64,000 bases of DNA from Strix aluco (Eukaryota > Chordata > Aves > Strigiformes > Strigidae). This document shows positions 40,950 through 52,073 of the stretch, one piece after another (positions within the stretch are counted from its first letter, which is position 1; each line of letters opens with the position of its first letter). The position numbers were made by a program, and so were the translations under genes. The stretch spans positions 4,464,001 to 4,528,000 of the forward strand of contig NC_133942.1 in assembly GCF_031877795.1 (NCBI RefSeq), given 5' to 3'. Under the pieces are notes generated by a model that was given only the letters and a program-made list of their open reading frames with translations, was not told where the DNA came from and made no database searches.

Positions 40950-40968
40950 GGGGGGGGGGGGGGGGGGG
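40950..40968 (+). repeat. Poly-G tract in the divergent promoter
   Basis: Nineteen consecutive G, flanked by more G-rich sequence, lie in the CpG island. It has G-quadruplex potential close to the likely MYO9A start region. The length may be uncertain. Confidence 0.9.
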
Positions 40969-41084
40969 CGGGCGGAGGGGGGAGGGAGGTGCGCGCTCCG
41001 CCCCGCCCCCTCGCCCCGCCCCCTCGCCCCGCCCTTCAGGCCCCGCCCCCTCCCGCTCCTTCCGCGCCTGCGCATACTGTGCGG

Positions 41085-41184
41085 CCGCTGAGGCGTTACG
41101 ACGCGGCGCTGCCAGCTTTACGGCAGCGCTCAGCAACCGGCCGGTGCCGGCGTCGCGGAGGGTGAGCGGGCTATGAGGCGGCAG
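41085..41184 (+). other. SENP8: SENP8 exon 1 (5' UTR)
   Basis: Two donors are possible on the plus strand: GGCAG|GTGAGC with the exon ending at 41184, and GGAGG|GTGAGC ending at 41161. Both are strong. The choice matters, because the longer form adds an ATG at 41173 (see findings). The left end is approximate; the NRF1/ETS sites just upstream suggest initiation near 41080-41120. Confidence 0.55.
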
Positions 41185-41226
41185 GTGAGCGGCGGCGCGG
41201 GGAGGGCCCGGCCCCGGTCGGGTGGC

Positions 41227-41240
41227 GTTGCCATGGCAAC
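41227..41240. promoter_or_regulatory. RFX X-box palindrome
   Basis: gttgccatggcaac is a perfect 14-bp palindrome and the ideal full X-box bound by RFX dimers (RFX1-3 class; established knowledge). It lies 43 bp downstream of the SENP8 exon 1 donor, within the shared CpG island. Confidence 0.7.
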
Positions 41241-44200
41241 AGCGGTGTCGGTGGGGTCTCGGCAGTGGTTGCCGTGCCCGGTGGGTGCGCAAGCCGTAGC
41301 CGTTGGGGGTCCGTGCCGGCCTCCACCGGGCCCGGAGGCTTCAGAGCGCGTTTTGAGGGGAAAATGGTTAAAATCGTTAGACGTAGAGCCGCGTTACCGG
41401 CACCGGGTGTCGAGCCGGAGCTGCCCGCCATGGCTTGCCCTTGGGTGGGCTCGCAGGGAGCGGTGCTACCGGGTGGTCCCGGGCCAGGCCCTGCTCCCCA
41501 CCCCGGCCTTGCCCCTGCCCCCGGGCCCGGCCCGAGCCTCGCCAGCCCGGGTAAACTCTCTCCTCTCCCCTTAATTCTCATTTATTTATCCGTAGAAATG
41601 GCAGCGGGACGAGCGAGCTCTTCCCTGGGGGGCTGCTCCCATGCTCTGACCCCGACCGGCACCGACTGCCGCCGCCGGGACCGGCGAGGCTCAGGGTCAG
41701 GCAAGCTGCTCCTCCGTGCCGCGGGTCGCGTCTCCACAGGGACAACGCGACCCTGACCAAATTCCTGCGACCTTCAGGTGTTTCGGGCAAATGATATTCC
41801 CTCCCAGCTCTTCCCACGACCTTCTTGAATATAAACTTTCTCAAAGCAGGTGAATGCAATCCATCGATGTCCGGTTTAACGTCGTTTCGCTGAGCCGAGC
41901 TGAGGGGTTTCCCATCGCTACTGCTGGGAGTCCCGATGGCATCTCTCATCCTCAGGTGTTCAGGCCGCCGGGGTTTTTTTCTTGTTAAACTTAATGCTTT
42001 GACCAACCCCATCCTGGGGAGCAGAACACATTTGATTTAGTAGCGTTTGGTGGAGCTCCTCCGGCTTTTAGTTTACTGCCCCGTGAGATGTTGTGAAACA
42101 AAGCAGGGTTCTGGAGTTTGGTTGTGTAGAGCAGCTGCACGTGTCTGATGCGGGGGATTTGTCAGGAACAGAAAGGTTTGGGCATTGTCTGCGCATACAG
42201 AAATGATGAATGTTTTCTTCTGAGTCTGGCATTCGGGGCCTATTGAACTTGCAAAGGCTCTGTTCTCATATCATACAGGAATTATATCTCATATCGTATA
42301 GGAATCTATAGGCTGCAAAAAGATTGCTTATATTTAACACAAGAATAGATGCGCACGCTTCTTTTCTGGCTTAGTTGTTTAATTTTGCTTGAGCTTCTTC
42401 TCTGGCTCTGTTAGGAGGCAGCTGAGTACAGAGGCTCAGTCGCTGGTAGCCCAGCTCACACTGATAAATAGAAATTGATGTTCCTTGTCTGATCTTGCTA
42501 CCATTAACAACAACTGCTATTAAGAGCATTGACATGGTGTCTAAAAACTGTATTTTCAGTAAAAGTGAATGGTCTGGTGATTCAATCGTGGGGCCTTTTA
42601 CTCTTGATCATTCCAAAGACCTCAGCCAAGCTGCCAAAAACTTTTCTGTCCCTCCTACTCTTCCCTGGTAAAGTCTGAATAATTTGTCTTTCAGGTGGCT
42701 TTTACCTCCATATTCTTTGAATTTTGTACAGGAGTTTAGTGACATGACGCCTTAAAATATTCACTCTGGATGTTCTTAGTACCTTTAATTTATTAAAGCA
42801 GACTTTAGGAATCTGATTCATCTTTAATTCATGCTCTCTTTGCTCCATCACTGCCTATTTACGCTCAATTACTAGGGAGTTTCATTCTCTGGCTCTCAAG
42901 TGCTGCCTTCAGAGTGCAAGGCAACAATTACACGCAGAAGGTAGCTGTCTTTAATGTTGTGAAAATAATAGGTTTGGGGTTTTTTTGTCAAGTATTACAA
43001 AATGCATGCTTTGCCTCGCATCCCGGACACAAAGGATCCCAGCAGTTTATGGATCAAACTTGCGCTAACGACGGCAGCTTATTTGTTAAATTGTTATAAC
43101 TTAGAGATGAGACAAACTTGACTTCTTGCCATATTGATGCAAGACAGCACTGTTTTCAAATCTGTAAATGAAATGGGCGGTTTCATCTTGCTTGGCTTGA
43201 TGACATTTTTATTGAAACGCTCCTTTTTCTCTCCCCGGTGTGCTCATCTTTCCACTTGAAACGGGGCAGATGAATATCCCTCCGAGAAGCTGAGGATTAC
43301 ACAGAGTTTGCACAAATTCCAACCACTAATATGCAAATAAAATGAATGAGCAAGACACTTATTGGCAACCTCCAGCAAATGTTCCAGGCCTGCGTCAGTA
43401 TTTATTCCTATTTTTATGAAAACTTCTGAACAAAGTGTGCCTGAGCCTTCAGGAAGCAAGTCCTGGCTGTGTGTGAGCAGAGCTGCTTGTGATCTGCGAC
43501 TGCATTTCCATACCCCTTAATGTCAGGGCTGCTCAGATCCACAGCTCGGCTTCCCTGCAGATTCATCTTTTGCTTTAACGGGGAGGTTCTCCCGAACAGA
43601 ACAGCCTCTCTGATGGCTTTTCACAGCTCCACTACGCGTTTTTGGTCCTCGTTTTTTGCCTTAAGTGGCTCTGAAAGGCGTCAGAGCCTACAAAGGGTTT
43701 TCCTTTAAGCTGTGTGCTGCACGCAGTGAGTCATCCTGCAGAACTCACAAGCAGTTTCACAAATACCAGATGGTAGTAAAATTAAAAGTAGTAGCTAGTG
43801 GCAATTAAGCATTTGCTATAACCATTCTCCTTTCCTGACTGTAGGAAGCTGCCAAATGTCTTTTTTTTTTTTTTTTTCCTAACTTGACTGAAAAAAAACC
43901 AAGCTATGTTTCTGCAGAGTGGAAAATTAACAGAATACAAGACCTTCCTTCCCTGGCCCGTAATCCCATTTGGAGTTGAGTGGAAAGCTATTTGCTGTAT
44001 TTCGTGCATCTCTGGGAGAAGATGAAGCAGAAAAAACACGCAGTAAAGGAAAATTTGGGGCATTGTATGGGCACATGCAAAAAGTATTTCAGCAGTGACC
44101 CTGTTAAACCCACAAACTGTTCGCTTCTAAGCTTGCAGGATGTACAGCTCTTTAAAAACAAGACTACGTTCAGGCGTGCTACGGAGTCACTGGGACTTAG

Positions 44201-45094
44201 TTTGGATTTTTTGTTTTGTTTTTATACTGCAGGCTGTTGCAAAGGATTTGCTCCACAAACTTGGAAATAGTTTGAGTTCATTAACGTAGGAAGCGTGTCC
44301 AAATACCATTGTGTTTGGCTCAGTATAAATAACAATGACTGCTCCCCTTCCTTTTCAGTGACTCTTGCTGCTTGGCATCTTTTGGATCTATCAGCGATAC
44401 ACAAATAGTTATTAGCTTTCTCAAGCCCCAGATACGCTACCTCGGCCCTTCCTTCCGATGTATTACACATGCAGCATGCTTCATCCATTCTGTTATTTAC
44501 AAGTCACATGTGATGTGACCTTGCCAAGATTTTTTGGAGATAAATCTCTCTTAATTTATGCATACCTGGCCAGGAAGGACTTTTTCATGATTCATGTCGC
44601 AATAAGAAGCACAAATCTACTTCTTCCTATCATGTAAACAACACACATGATTTTTTATTTCCCCCAATCATAATGGATAATTAGTGTCTTCTTTATAGTG
44701 AATCATATTAAAATTATCTTATTGTTATTAGTTTTCGCACTGTGCTTTAAGAAATCCTAAGATGTTTTCATGCTGGGACAGATGAAGAAAGGGTGAGGCC
44801 AAACCAGCCCCACGTCACCGCTGCCCCCAGCTGTGGCATTTCTAGCCCTGTCCTGGCAAGGAGAGAAGCATCAAGGGCTGATGGTGCATCGCAGCAGCTG
44901 AGGAGCCCAGGACAGGGGATGCGAGAGCAGAGGGGAAACCAGGGTGGATATAGGGGGTTTAAATCAACAGTTTCTCTTAGGAAGATCTCCTCCTAAATCC
45001 TAGTCTGGTGCCAGTGGGTATTTCATGTTGTTTGTTGAGTAACACCTCCTAGCGTGCTGTGCAGCCTCTTAAAACACACTTTAATCCCCCCGGG

Positions 45095-45480
45095 ATGGGA
45101 TGGCAGCTAATGCAACAGCTTCTGAAAAGGAATGACACGACTGGTAGAAAGACCAGAATTAGTGGATACATGGATAACCTGATAAACAGAAAGGAGTTAG
45201 GAGAAGTCTTGCCTGGAAGACCTGTTGGAAGTCCCTTGAGTACGTCCTCAAACGCATGGGTGGGGAGAACAAGGTGCTTCAGTCTACTTGAATTTCCAGG
45301 CGCCTTTTTAAGGATAAGCAGCTTCTATTTGTGGAAAGCAAGCACAGATTAAGAGGGAAGAACATAACCTGGACAAATAGCAGAGTAAAAGATTGGAAAG
45401 AGTGGGTTGGCGTGACCGGTCACTTCTGTTCACAGGTGAATGTCACCAGTGGAAGCCTGCAGGGATCTTCACCCCTCAGC
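45095..45480 (+). repeat. Possible decayed retroelement segment
   Basis: Wording such as 'ggataacctgataaacagaa', 'gttggcgtgaccggtcactt' and 'gtcaccagtggaagcctgca' loosely recalls LINE reverse-transcriptase-region copies in birds, with an SG..QGS-like core. It is too decayed for a firm call and could be unique sequence. Confidence 0.3.
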
Positions 45481-46323
45481 GTACCCACGAGTGCTTTCTC
45501 CTTTTGTGAGCAAAATTTTGGCAAGTTAAAACCCAAGCTAAAAAATTACAGCTATTTTGTGGATCATCCAGCTTCGGTGGTACTTGAGTTATTGAAATCT
45601 CTACCAGCTAGGCAGAGAGTTGTCCTAAAGATTCCCACGGTAGGGAACTGGTTTGTTTGTGATCTTGTTTTGCTTTGTTTCTCCTTACTCATCGCCGCCT
45701 TGCCTCCTGTGCTGGTGGGCCAGCAGGTTTTCCTGGAACAGGTCATGCGTCTGGCACCGAGCTGTGGCACTATCTGCTAGGCAAAAGGGACCATATGCCT
45801 GTCAGACAGCCCCAGAAAGACTTTTGTTTAAGGAATCCCAGTGATGCAAAGAATTACAGTGATTGTCACTGTGCAGGTGAAACACTGAAACACCAAAACA
45901 CCAACCGACGTCTAGATCACGTATGGTTTCTGTGCAAAGCACAGAACTGAAGGAGTGCCTGCAGATCCCAAGCTGGAACTGCTTTGAAATCACTTTGCTT
46001 TGAGGTTAAGATCATAACGATGAAACGTTTATCTGATTGGAGCCACGCACTGCTCCTGGAGCAGCAGAAGAGCCCGGCTCAGCCCGTCACACGCTGCAGA
46101 TGAGGAGCTGCGTATCCTCCGTCTGCTCATCTGCTGGTCCTTCAAATATCTGTCTGGGAAACCTGGGCTTTTGCTCACTGCTTTTTCCTTGCTGAGAAGG
46201 AACTCGAAATGTTTGTTGCGCTGTATCTTGTCCCAGGTGTGATCTAATTCCTTAATTCATCTTTCCTTTCTATGTTTCAGCTTTCAAAGTTTCCTGGAGT
46301 GCCGCAGCCCCGACCTGCTCAGG

Positions 46324-46962
46324 ATGGACCCTGTTGTTCTCAGTTACATGGACAGTTTGCTGAGGCAGTCGGATGTTGCCTTGCTGGAGCCCCCAAACTG
46401 GCTTAACGACCACATCATTGGGTTTGCCTTTGAGTACTTCGCCAACCACCAGTTCCAAGAATTTAGCGATCAGGTTTGTTTTATCAGCCCCGAAGTGGCT
46501 CAGTTCATTAAATGTGCCCTTAGTCAGGAAGAAATAGCCATATTCCTTCAACCGCTGGACCTTCTCCACAAGAAGCTGGTGTTCTTGCCTATCAATGATA
46601 ACTCCAACCAGGTCGCTGGGGGCACCCACTGGAGCTTACTGGTTTATTTCAGGGACAAAAAGTGCTTTGCCCATTATGATTCCCACAGTAAATGCAACTC
46701 TGTCCATGCCAAGCAAGTGGCGGGGAAGCTGGAGGCCTTCTTGGGCAAAAGAGGGGGCAAAGCAACCTTTGTGGAGGAGAAGGCGCCTGCCCAGCAGAAC
46801 AGCTATGACTGTGGGATGTACGTGATCTGCAACGCGGAGGCTCTGTGTCAGGGATACTTCAGGGGCCGGCCGGAGCCATTGCTGCAGCTCCTCACCCCCT
46901 CCTACGTCACGCAGAAGAGATCGGAGTGGAAAGCTCTCATCACCAAACTGGCACAGAAGTGA
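46324..46962 (+). CDS. SENP8: SENP8 (DEN1/NEDP1), NEDD8-specific cysteine protease
   Basis: SENP8 matures the NEDD8 precursor and removes NEDD8 from non-cullin and hyper-neddylated substrates, in cytosol and nucleus (family knowledge). The 212-residue product has exactly the usual vertebrate length, starts MDPVVLSYMDSLLRQSDVAL and is intact. It is a single C48-type (Ulp1-like) protease domain. The catalytic residues are visible: His102 in GGTHWSLLVYF, Asp119 in AHYDSHS, oxyanion-hole Gln157 or Gln158 and Cys163 in QQNSYDCGMYV. The LEPPNWLND segment (21-29) is the family's N-terminal signature. The ATG has A at -3 and G at +4, and TGA ends the frame. I am sure of identity and of both ends; the long antisense frames across it are shadows. 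Confidence 0.98.
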   Translation: MDPVVLSYMDSLLRQSDVALLEPPNWLNDHIIGFAFEYFANHQFQEFSDQVCFISPEVAQFIKCALSQEEIAIFLQPLDLLHKKLVFLPINDNSNQVAGGTHWSLLVYFRDKKCFAHYDSHSKCNSVHAKQVAGKLEAFLGKRGGKATFVEEKAPAQQNSYDCGMYVICNAEALCQGYFRGRPEPLLQLLTPSYVTQKRSEWKALITKLAQK

Positions 46963-47524
46963 GCGAGGTGCAGGTCCAGCCCCCCCCAAAAAGCTGCCTT
47001 CCCCACCCGTGAGGCAGCACCCCCAGTGCCTGAGGGAGATGCCCATGCACAGGATTGTCCCAAAGAAGAAGAATGTAACCCCTCCAGCATGGCTACACCC
47101 CCCCAAACACCCCGTTCCCTCCTGGAAAAGCCTTAGTCCCCTCTGGAAATCACTAGCCTTTGAACTTCTAAAGAGAAAAGTCACTTTGCTTTCAAAGAAA
47201 TCCTCCTCTCCATGGTGAATTTTTACGCTAATTGCTGTGGCAAAATGGGTTGCTAAAGAGACTTCTCTGCCTTTGCCCAGCAAGCAACCCACCCTCGTTA
47301 GGTGGCTGTAATTGGCTACAGGCATTGCTGTTCCAAGCCAGGTTTAGCGAATGCCCTTTAAAACCAACCCCAAAATGCTTTATCATGGCTATTTCTAATT
47401 TGTGCCTCCTGCTAGTGGTATTGGAGCAGTCTAGGCTTTTACCAGCAAGGATTTTTACCCCTGAAAACCTGACGTTGGGATGTCGATGTGAAAAGATGAA
47501 ACGCCAAAGGAAATGCTACAATTA

Positions 47525-47530
47525 ATTAAA
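47525..47530 (+). terminator. Probable SENP8 polyadenylation signal (ATTAAA)
   Basis: ATTAAA in an AT-rich context about 560 bases after the stop codon, followed by an A-run and then a long T-run. A second ATTAAA is at 47649-47654. The choice between them is an inference. Confidence 0.45.
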
Positions 47531-47549
47531 GAATGGAGAAAAAAAAAAA

Positions 47550-50375
47550 ATCCATTTTCTTCAGATGGGTGATCCTAGGCTGTATGGCGATAGCTCTTTT
47601 TTTTTTTTTTTTTTTTTTGTCCCCCACCCTTGCTTGCTCTTATTACAAATTAAAACCTGACCCTGAACTGCTGGAAGATTAACAGGAAGCTGAGAAACCC
47701 AATCCTAGGAAAGGAAACTTAATTGAGATGAAAAGCAACACTCACTCTTTGAAGGTTTTGAGGTTTTTTTTCATTACAATTTTAGGTCACCTCCATTTGG
47801 GGAGGGATCGTCAGCGCTCCCCAACCCTCGTTAGCGTTCACTGTACTCAGAGCATACGAGGCAGTCGCTGCTTCCTCTAGCACAAAACCAGTTCTGTTAC
47901 TCAAGATAAAAAAACCACACCAGGGAGAACAAAAGGACAGAGTTTGAGGTATAAAAGCCAAAGATAACTGCGGTCTCCTTGAAGCCCAAGAAGTCCTTAA
48001 TACACTTCTAATTGAAACTCTTTTCCTCCTGTGCTGGATGATGGCTGGGATCTCGGAGCAGATCCTCTCATTAAAAAACAGGCTTAGCAGTGGGGAAAAT
48101 AAAAATTAAAATGAGATGTCGTTGCAGGATAAGGAATAATCTCTAACCTCATGAGAAGCAAAGAGCAGGTTGCTCAGGTGGTGTCTAGCAGAGCAACCAC
48201 ACCCCAGCGCACCACCTGGATCAGGGAAATCCAGGTTAAATATAACCCTCAGGAAAGGAAAGGGGGAAGGATTATTTTTAACCTGGAGCTCTTCACCCAT
48301 CACCACCAGCCCAGCCCCACTGGTGTGTGTACCAGCACAGCACCGAGGTGATGAACTGCAGGAAGGGCTTCAACTTCCCTGGTTGCTAAGAGAAAGGTAA
48401 GTAGCCGCAGCCCAGGCTCTTCCAAAACACCCAAGCATACACATACCGGCAGCAGTGGGGCAAAACGGGGGCTGGGGACGTTCCCCTCCTGCCAGGGCCT
48501 CCCTCCAGCACCAGCCCTCCCTGCAAAACCCCTTCCACCACTCAGATGGAGCTGAAAACCCAAGAGATGGTTGAAACGGGATTGAGCCGCTCACCAAGGG
48601 GATTCACTTTGGACTCCGTGGGGCTTTGCCGGAGCAACATCACTGCCGCTCTGGAATAAAACTCAAACCAAACCGGGCGCTTGCCAGCATCATCCCATCT
48701 TTTTTTGGGTACCTGTTGAGAAGTGGTGGCTCCTGCTGCCTCGCCGTGTCTTGTGCAGCAGCATCACGGCCACGGTGGTTGTGACTCGCAGGCCACCGCG
48801 CCCTGCAGCAGGTGGAACCGAGCAGAAATGGGCCTTAGAGAGCCAGTGAGCCCGGGGACAACTCCCGCCACGCCTTGTGTGATAGCAAGGCGGCTGTAGA
48901 AGCTGATTTAATCTCCTAATCCTGTTTTTAGGGGTTGATTTGGGCTGGGGAGGAGCACAGGTAGGAAGGCAGGATGGTGGGTGCAACTGGGGGAGCAGGA
49001 GGGGGACATGAGGGCAGGGGCTGTGCTTGTCTGGTGGGTGCCCTGTGCTCCTTGTCCCTGTCCCCAAGGGACAGGGCAGTGCTGCCAGAGCCAGCAAGGT
49101 GAGCACCCAGGGGACATTTCCTGCACCCAAGGCTTTTACGTGGCATTTCTTTACACAAAGAAAAGCAAATAAGCTCAAGCAGGGCGTCACCGGGAGAGCA
49201 AACAGGCACTGACCAGGCAGGCAAACAGCAGCTGGAAAACAAAACTGGAGCCTTGCAACTGGCTCCCAGCAGCAGGGACACCCCCAAACCACACCAGGGG
49301 TGCGTCCCGGGGCTCCTCCAAATCTCCTCCACATCAGCCAACTGCACCCATGGGTTGTCCCACCGCTGGTTTTAACCAAAGAGCCCCAAGAAGAGCCAAG
49401 GTGGCCATCACCCCCATCACACACCTGGCCCGGGCACTGGGGACAAGGGACCTCAGGTACTTGCTTTGTATCAGGTGTTGCGGAGCACCCAAAAACCACC
49501 AGGCTGGGCACACAAGACCAAAAAAACCCCAGTCCTAAATCGCTAAACCTCATTTTTGGGGCCGTAAGTCCCACTTTGAGGTTGAACCCATTGAGCACCT
49601 ATTTGTTTTTAGAAAAAAACCACCCCCAAACTCCTTCAAATCCATTTCAGCCGCCGCACCAGGAAAATGAACTGGGTGAGGCCCCAGCAGGGACAGGGTG
49701 GCAGCAGGATGGCACCTTTCATCTGCCAGGTCACCCGCAAAAGCAAAGGCTCTGACAGCCCCGTAACACCAGGGCTTTGATGAAGCAGCTTCAACAGTTT
49801 AGCCAGAAACGTGGCCGAACAATGGACCACCCCAGGGTGCTAAATCTCCTGAAAAAATGAGGTGACACCACCCTAGTCCCCACTTTGCCAACACCGCCTC
49901 CGCTGTGGCTTTCAAGTTGGGCCATTTTCATGCGTTTTGCTGCGTGGGGCAGGCTAGCAGGGAGGATTTGGGTTACAGATGCTCAGAGAGGAGGAGGAGG
50001 AGGAGAAAGGCTCACCCCGTCCACCCCAGCAGGATGGAGCATCCGCTGTCCCCAGGGTGGCCCTGCCACCAGCTCGAGTGTCACATCGCACGGTCTCTGC
50101 TGCCATCTAGTGAAAAAACTTCTCCATCGCCTACACCCTGAGCATCCCTGGCCCTGGGTGTCCCCTAAAAGCCACGCTGGCCCCCCCCCGCCCGTCAGGG
50201 CTGCACCCCCAGCTTGGTATCCCCAAGCCTGCACGATGACAGGGCTGTCCCCCTGTAATCCACGTTCTGAGGACGCAGCCAGCGAAGGGGCACTGGGACA
50301 GCGCAGATTCTGGGGTACCCTGTTTTGGGGCTTGCAGCCTGGCACTGCTGCAAGGATGCTGGCAGCAGACAGCGA
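47550..50375. other. Intergenic region between convergent SENP8 and GRAMD2A
   Basis: It contains a 20-plus T run near 47600-47620, then increasingly GC-rich sequence. An AATAAA on the plus strand at 48655-48660 could be a distal SENP8 signal. The long frames at 48.7-49.6 kb come from stop-poor GC-rich sequence and match nothing known. No RNA gene or mobile element is recognised. Confidence 0.6.
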
Positions 50376-50379
50376 CATG

Positions 50380-51502
50380 CTAGAAAATCCTGGTTTTATT
50401 TTCATTTAAAAGCCGTTCCGAGCCCGGAGCGAGCAGCAAGCTCGCTTCTCCAGGGCACAGGGATTTGGCCCCATCAGCACTTGTAGTTCCCAAAAAATAG
50501 GAAAGAAAAACAAAAGGAATCACACAGGTATCACCTGCTGCCCCAGCGTGCTCCCAGGGGAGGCTGCAGGACAAATCCTGCAGGACAAATCCTGCGGCAC
50601 TCAGCTCCGCACGGTGATGGGGTTAACACGAACCAGGGCACAGTCACGCTGCCATCCAGGAGGGTCACTGGTGCCAGCCGCGGGCTCCTTTCAGGACATC
50701 TTAACGAGGTGAGCGGTGCTAACGAAGCCTTGGTCCGGCACCGTTGCCAGGTGCGGTCCCCAGCAAGGACACCTGGTCTGGGGGACCCTAAAGTGCTTTG
50801 CAGGACACACACACATGCACACCCCAAGGTGGCCCTGTGCTCCAAGAGGGAAGGGCTGGGGGCCGCTAAGGAGCCCAGCAGAACTGGGGGGGGCCCTGGA
50901 TTGTACCCCCACCGTTGGGTGCTGGGATAGATGATGCCCCACAGGACCAGTGGCCCCTTTCTCCCAGTCCCTGCAGCCCCCCAGGTTGGGGCCATTCCTC
51001 TGGCCGCAGCCCCGGGGGTACCGAGACGGGGACGAACAGGCGGGTTCAGCCCAGAGCCGCTGCCGACTTCACCCAGAGCAGCAGCAGCAACTCGTGCACA
51101 TTTTTTGGGGGTTCCCGGTGAGCCTAAGGTCATCTTTTCATAAGAAAAACCCAAGTCTGGAATAAAAACCGGCACCCATTTTAGCAGCAAGTCCTAAGGG
51201 GAGGTCCAACCGCTCGGCAGCCCCGAGCCATCGTCTGGTGCTACGGTGCAGCAGCATCCCGGGGAGAAAACAGGTTTCCAGTGGGACGGGGAGTTGGCAC
51301 CGGTGGCCGTGAGCCGGCCAGGTAGTCCCACCGGGAACAGGTGCCAGTAGGAAGAGAGAAGATAGTTGGTCCCATTTTACTGGCCGAGGGAAAGCCGGGC
51401 CATTCGCAATAGCCACGGCCAGGAGGACGTCACACCGGGATCCGTACACAGGGTGCCACCGTCTCGGCCTCTGTCCTCAGCCAGCGCTGGGGTAACGGTC
51501 AC
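50380..51502 (-). other. GRAMD2A: GRAMD2A probable terminal exon (mainly 3' UTR)
   Basis: On the minus strand CTCTCTGCTTGCAG|GTGACC is a good acceptor with the exon starting at 51502. Joined to the donor after 51966 it gives AG|G TGA, so the stop falls at 51501-51499. The exon then runs about 1.1 kb to the AATAAA at 50400. Alternatively the 3' UTR is continuous from 51961. Confidence 0.5.
50395..50400 (-). terminator. GRAMD2A polyadenylation signal (AATAAA)
   Basis: The minus strand has AATAAA at 50400-50395 (plus strand tttatt). It is the first canonical signal found downstream of the GRAMD2A stop codon, and cleavage would fall near 50375-50385. Confidence 0.65.
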
Positions 51503-51961
51503 CTGCAAGCAGAGAGTTGGGTAACAGGGCGAGTGGCCACAGAGGCAGCGTACCCCAGCCTGGTGCCCAGGCCCCCCCGATGTCCCCAAGCCAGGGGAAC
51601 CCACGCCTGTCCATCCCTTGCTGATGCCAACAGTTGCATTAGCCCCAGGGCATAGCCCAGCTCCACTGAGATGCCCCGGTGCTTCCTGCAACTGGGGAAC
51701 CAGCCCCAAACCTTTTGCCAAGGGCTGAAAGTCACAGGGACAGCAGACCTTTCCCCGATGGCTCAAACCAGCAGTTGATGGGATCATCTACTGCATGGGG
51801 ACGGCCCCTTGGAGTCTGCCCTCAAGCCATCCCAACAGCAGGCACAGGATAAGGGACAGAGCGTCCCTGGGACATGTCACGGAGCCATCGCTCTTTACAC
51901 ACATCCCTCAGGTCCTTCACTCACGGTGTGACCCACCAGCAAAAGTGTCCCCGAGGGTCCC

Positions 51962-52073
51962 TCACCTCCTGTGCCCACGGGAGAGGTAGTCCCGGTTCAG
52001 AGAGCAGAGCTGCTGCTCCAGACGGAAGATGCGAAACGCCAGGTACGACGAGGACACGACCAGGAGGCAGATG
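51962..52073 (-). CDS. GRAMD2A: GRAMD2A exon 11: membrane helix end and C-terminus
   Basis: It starts after CTCCCAG (acceptor at 52074-52075) and completes the split Leu292 codon. It encodes the second half of the transmembrane helix (ICLLVVSSSYLAF) and the conserved RLEQQLCSL tail, ending SRGHRR then TGA. The TGA (51964-51962) lies inside a consensus donor AGGAG|GTGAGG, so the exon may instead end at 51966 and splice. Confidence 0.92.

Larger units (their letters stand above)
40400..41760. promoter_or_regulatory. CpG island: divergent MYO9A / SENP8 promoter
   Basis: This 1.3-kb block is very rich in CpG. It contains a run of GC boxes (ccccgccccctcg units, about 41001-41050), an ETS-like CTTCCG (41059-41064) and an NRF1-like cgcgcctgcgca (41063-41074). 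A 19-G run (40950-40968) lies on the MYO9A side. No TATA box is seen. The MYO9A donor (40746/40745, minus) and the SENP8 donor (41184/41185, plus) face away from each other about 440 bp apart, so both first exons and the core promoter share this interval. Shared CpG-island promoters of this kind usually drive broad expression. Confidence 0.88.
41185..46280 (+). other. SENP8: SENP8 intron 1
   Basis: The intron runs from the 41184/41185 donor to the pyrimidine-rich acceptor tatgtttcag ending at 46280. Its first 600 bp belong to the CpG island and include an RFX X-box; the rest is ordinary, with a T-run at about 43861-43877 and a possible repeat relic at 45.1-45.5 kb. No other gene is seen. Confidence 0.75.
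41100..47545 (+). other. SENP8: SENP8 gene span
   Basis: The gene consists of a non-coding first exon in the CpG island, a 5.1-kb intron and a second exon with the whole coding sequence. This two-part design, with an intronless reading frame, is typical of vertebrate SENP8. The 3' end is set by a likely ATTAAA signal at 47525-47530; longer forms are possible, as ATTAAA recurs at 47649 and AATAAA at 48655. SENP8 is divergent from MYO9A and convergent with GRAMD2A. Confidence 0.85.
46281..47545 (+). other. SENP8: SENP8 exon 2 (UTR plus full CDS)
   Basis: The exon starts after the acceptor at 46280, has 43 bases of leader, the complete coding sequence and a 3' UTR of about 580 bases to the probable ATTAAA signal. 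Everything translated from this gene is in this exon. Confidence 0.8.

Noticed and set aside
40149-41292. Several long frames on both strands in the divergent CpG island
   Set aside because: They have low-complexity Arg/Pro/Ala composition. The region is explained by promoter and untranslated first exons.
41578-42012. 144-codon minus-strand frame just inside SENP8 intron 1
   Set aside because: It looks less biased than its neighbours but has no known homology, and nothing marks it as an exon. It could be re-examined only with transcript data.
46636-47325. 229-codon frame antisense to SENP8
   Set aside because: It is a shadow of the conserved SENP8 coding sequence extended into the 3' UTR.
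48690-49598. 302-codon minus-strand open frame between SENP8 and GRAMD2A
   Set aside because: There is no recognisable domain or homologue, composition is biased, and overlapping frames exist on both strands. Treated as chance.
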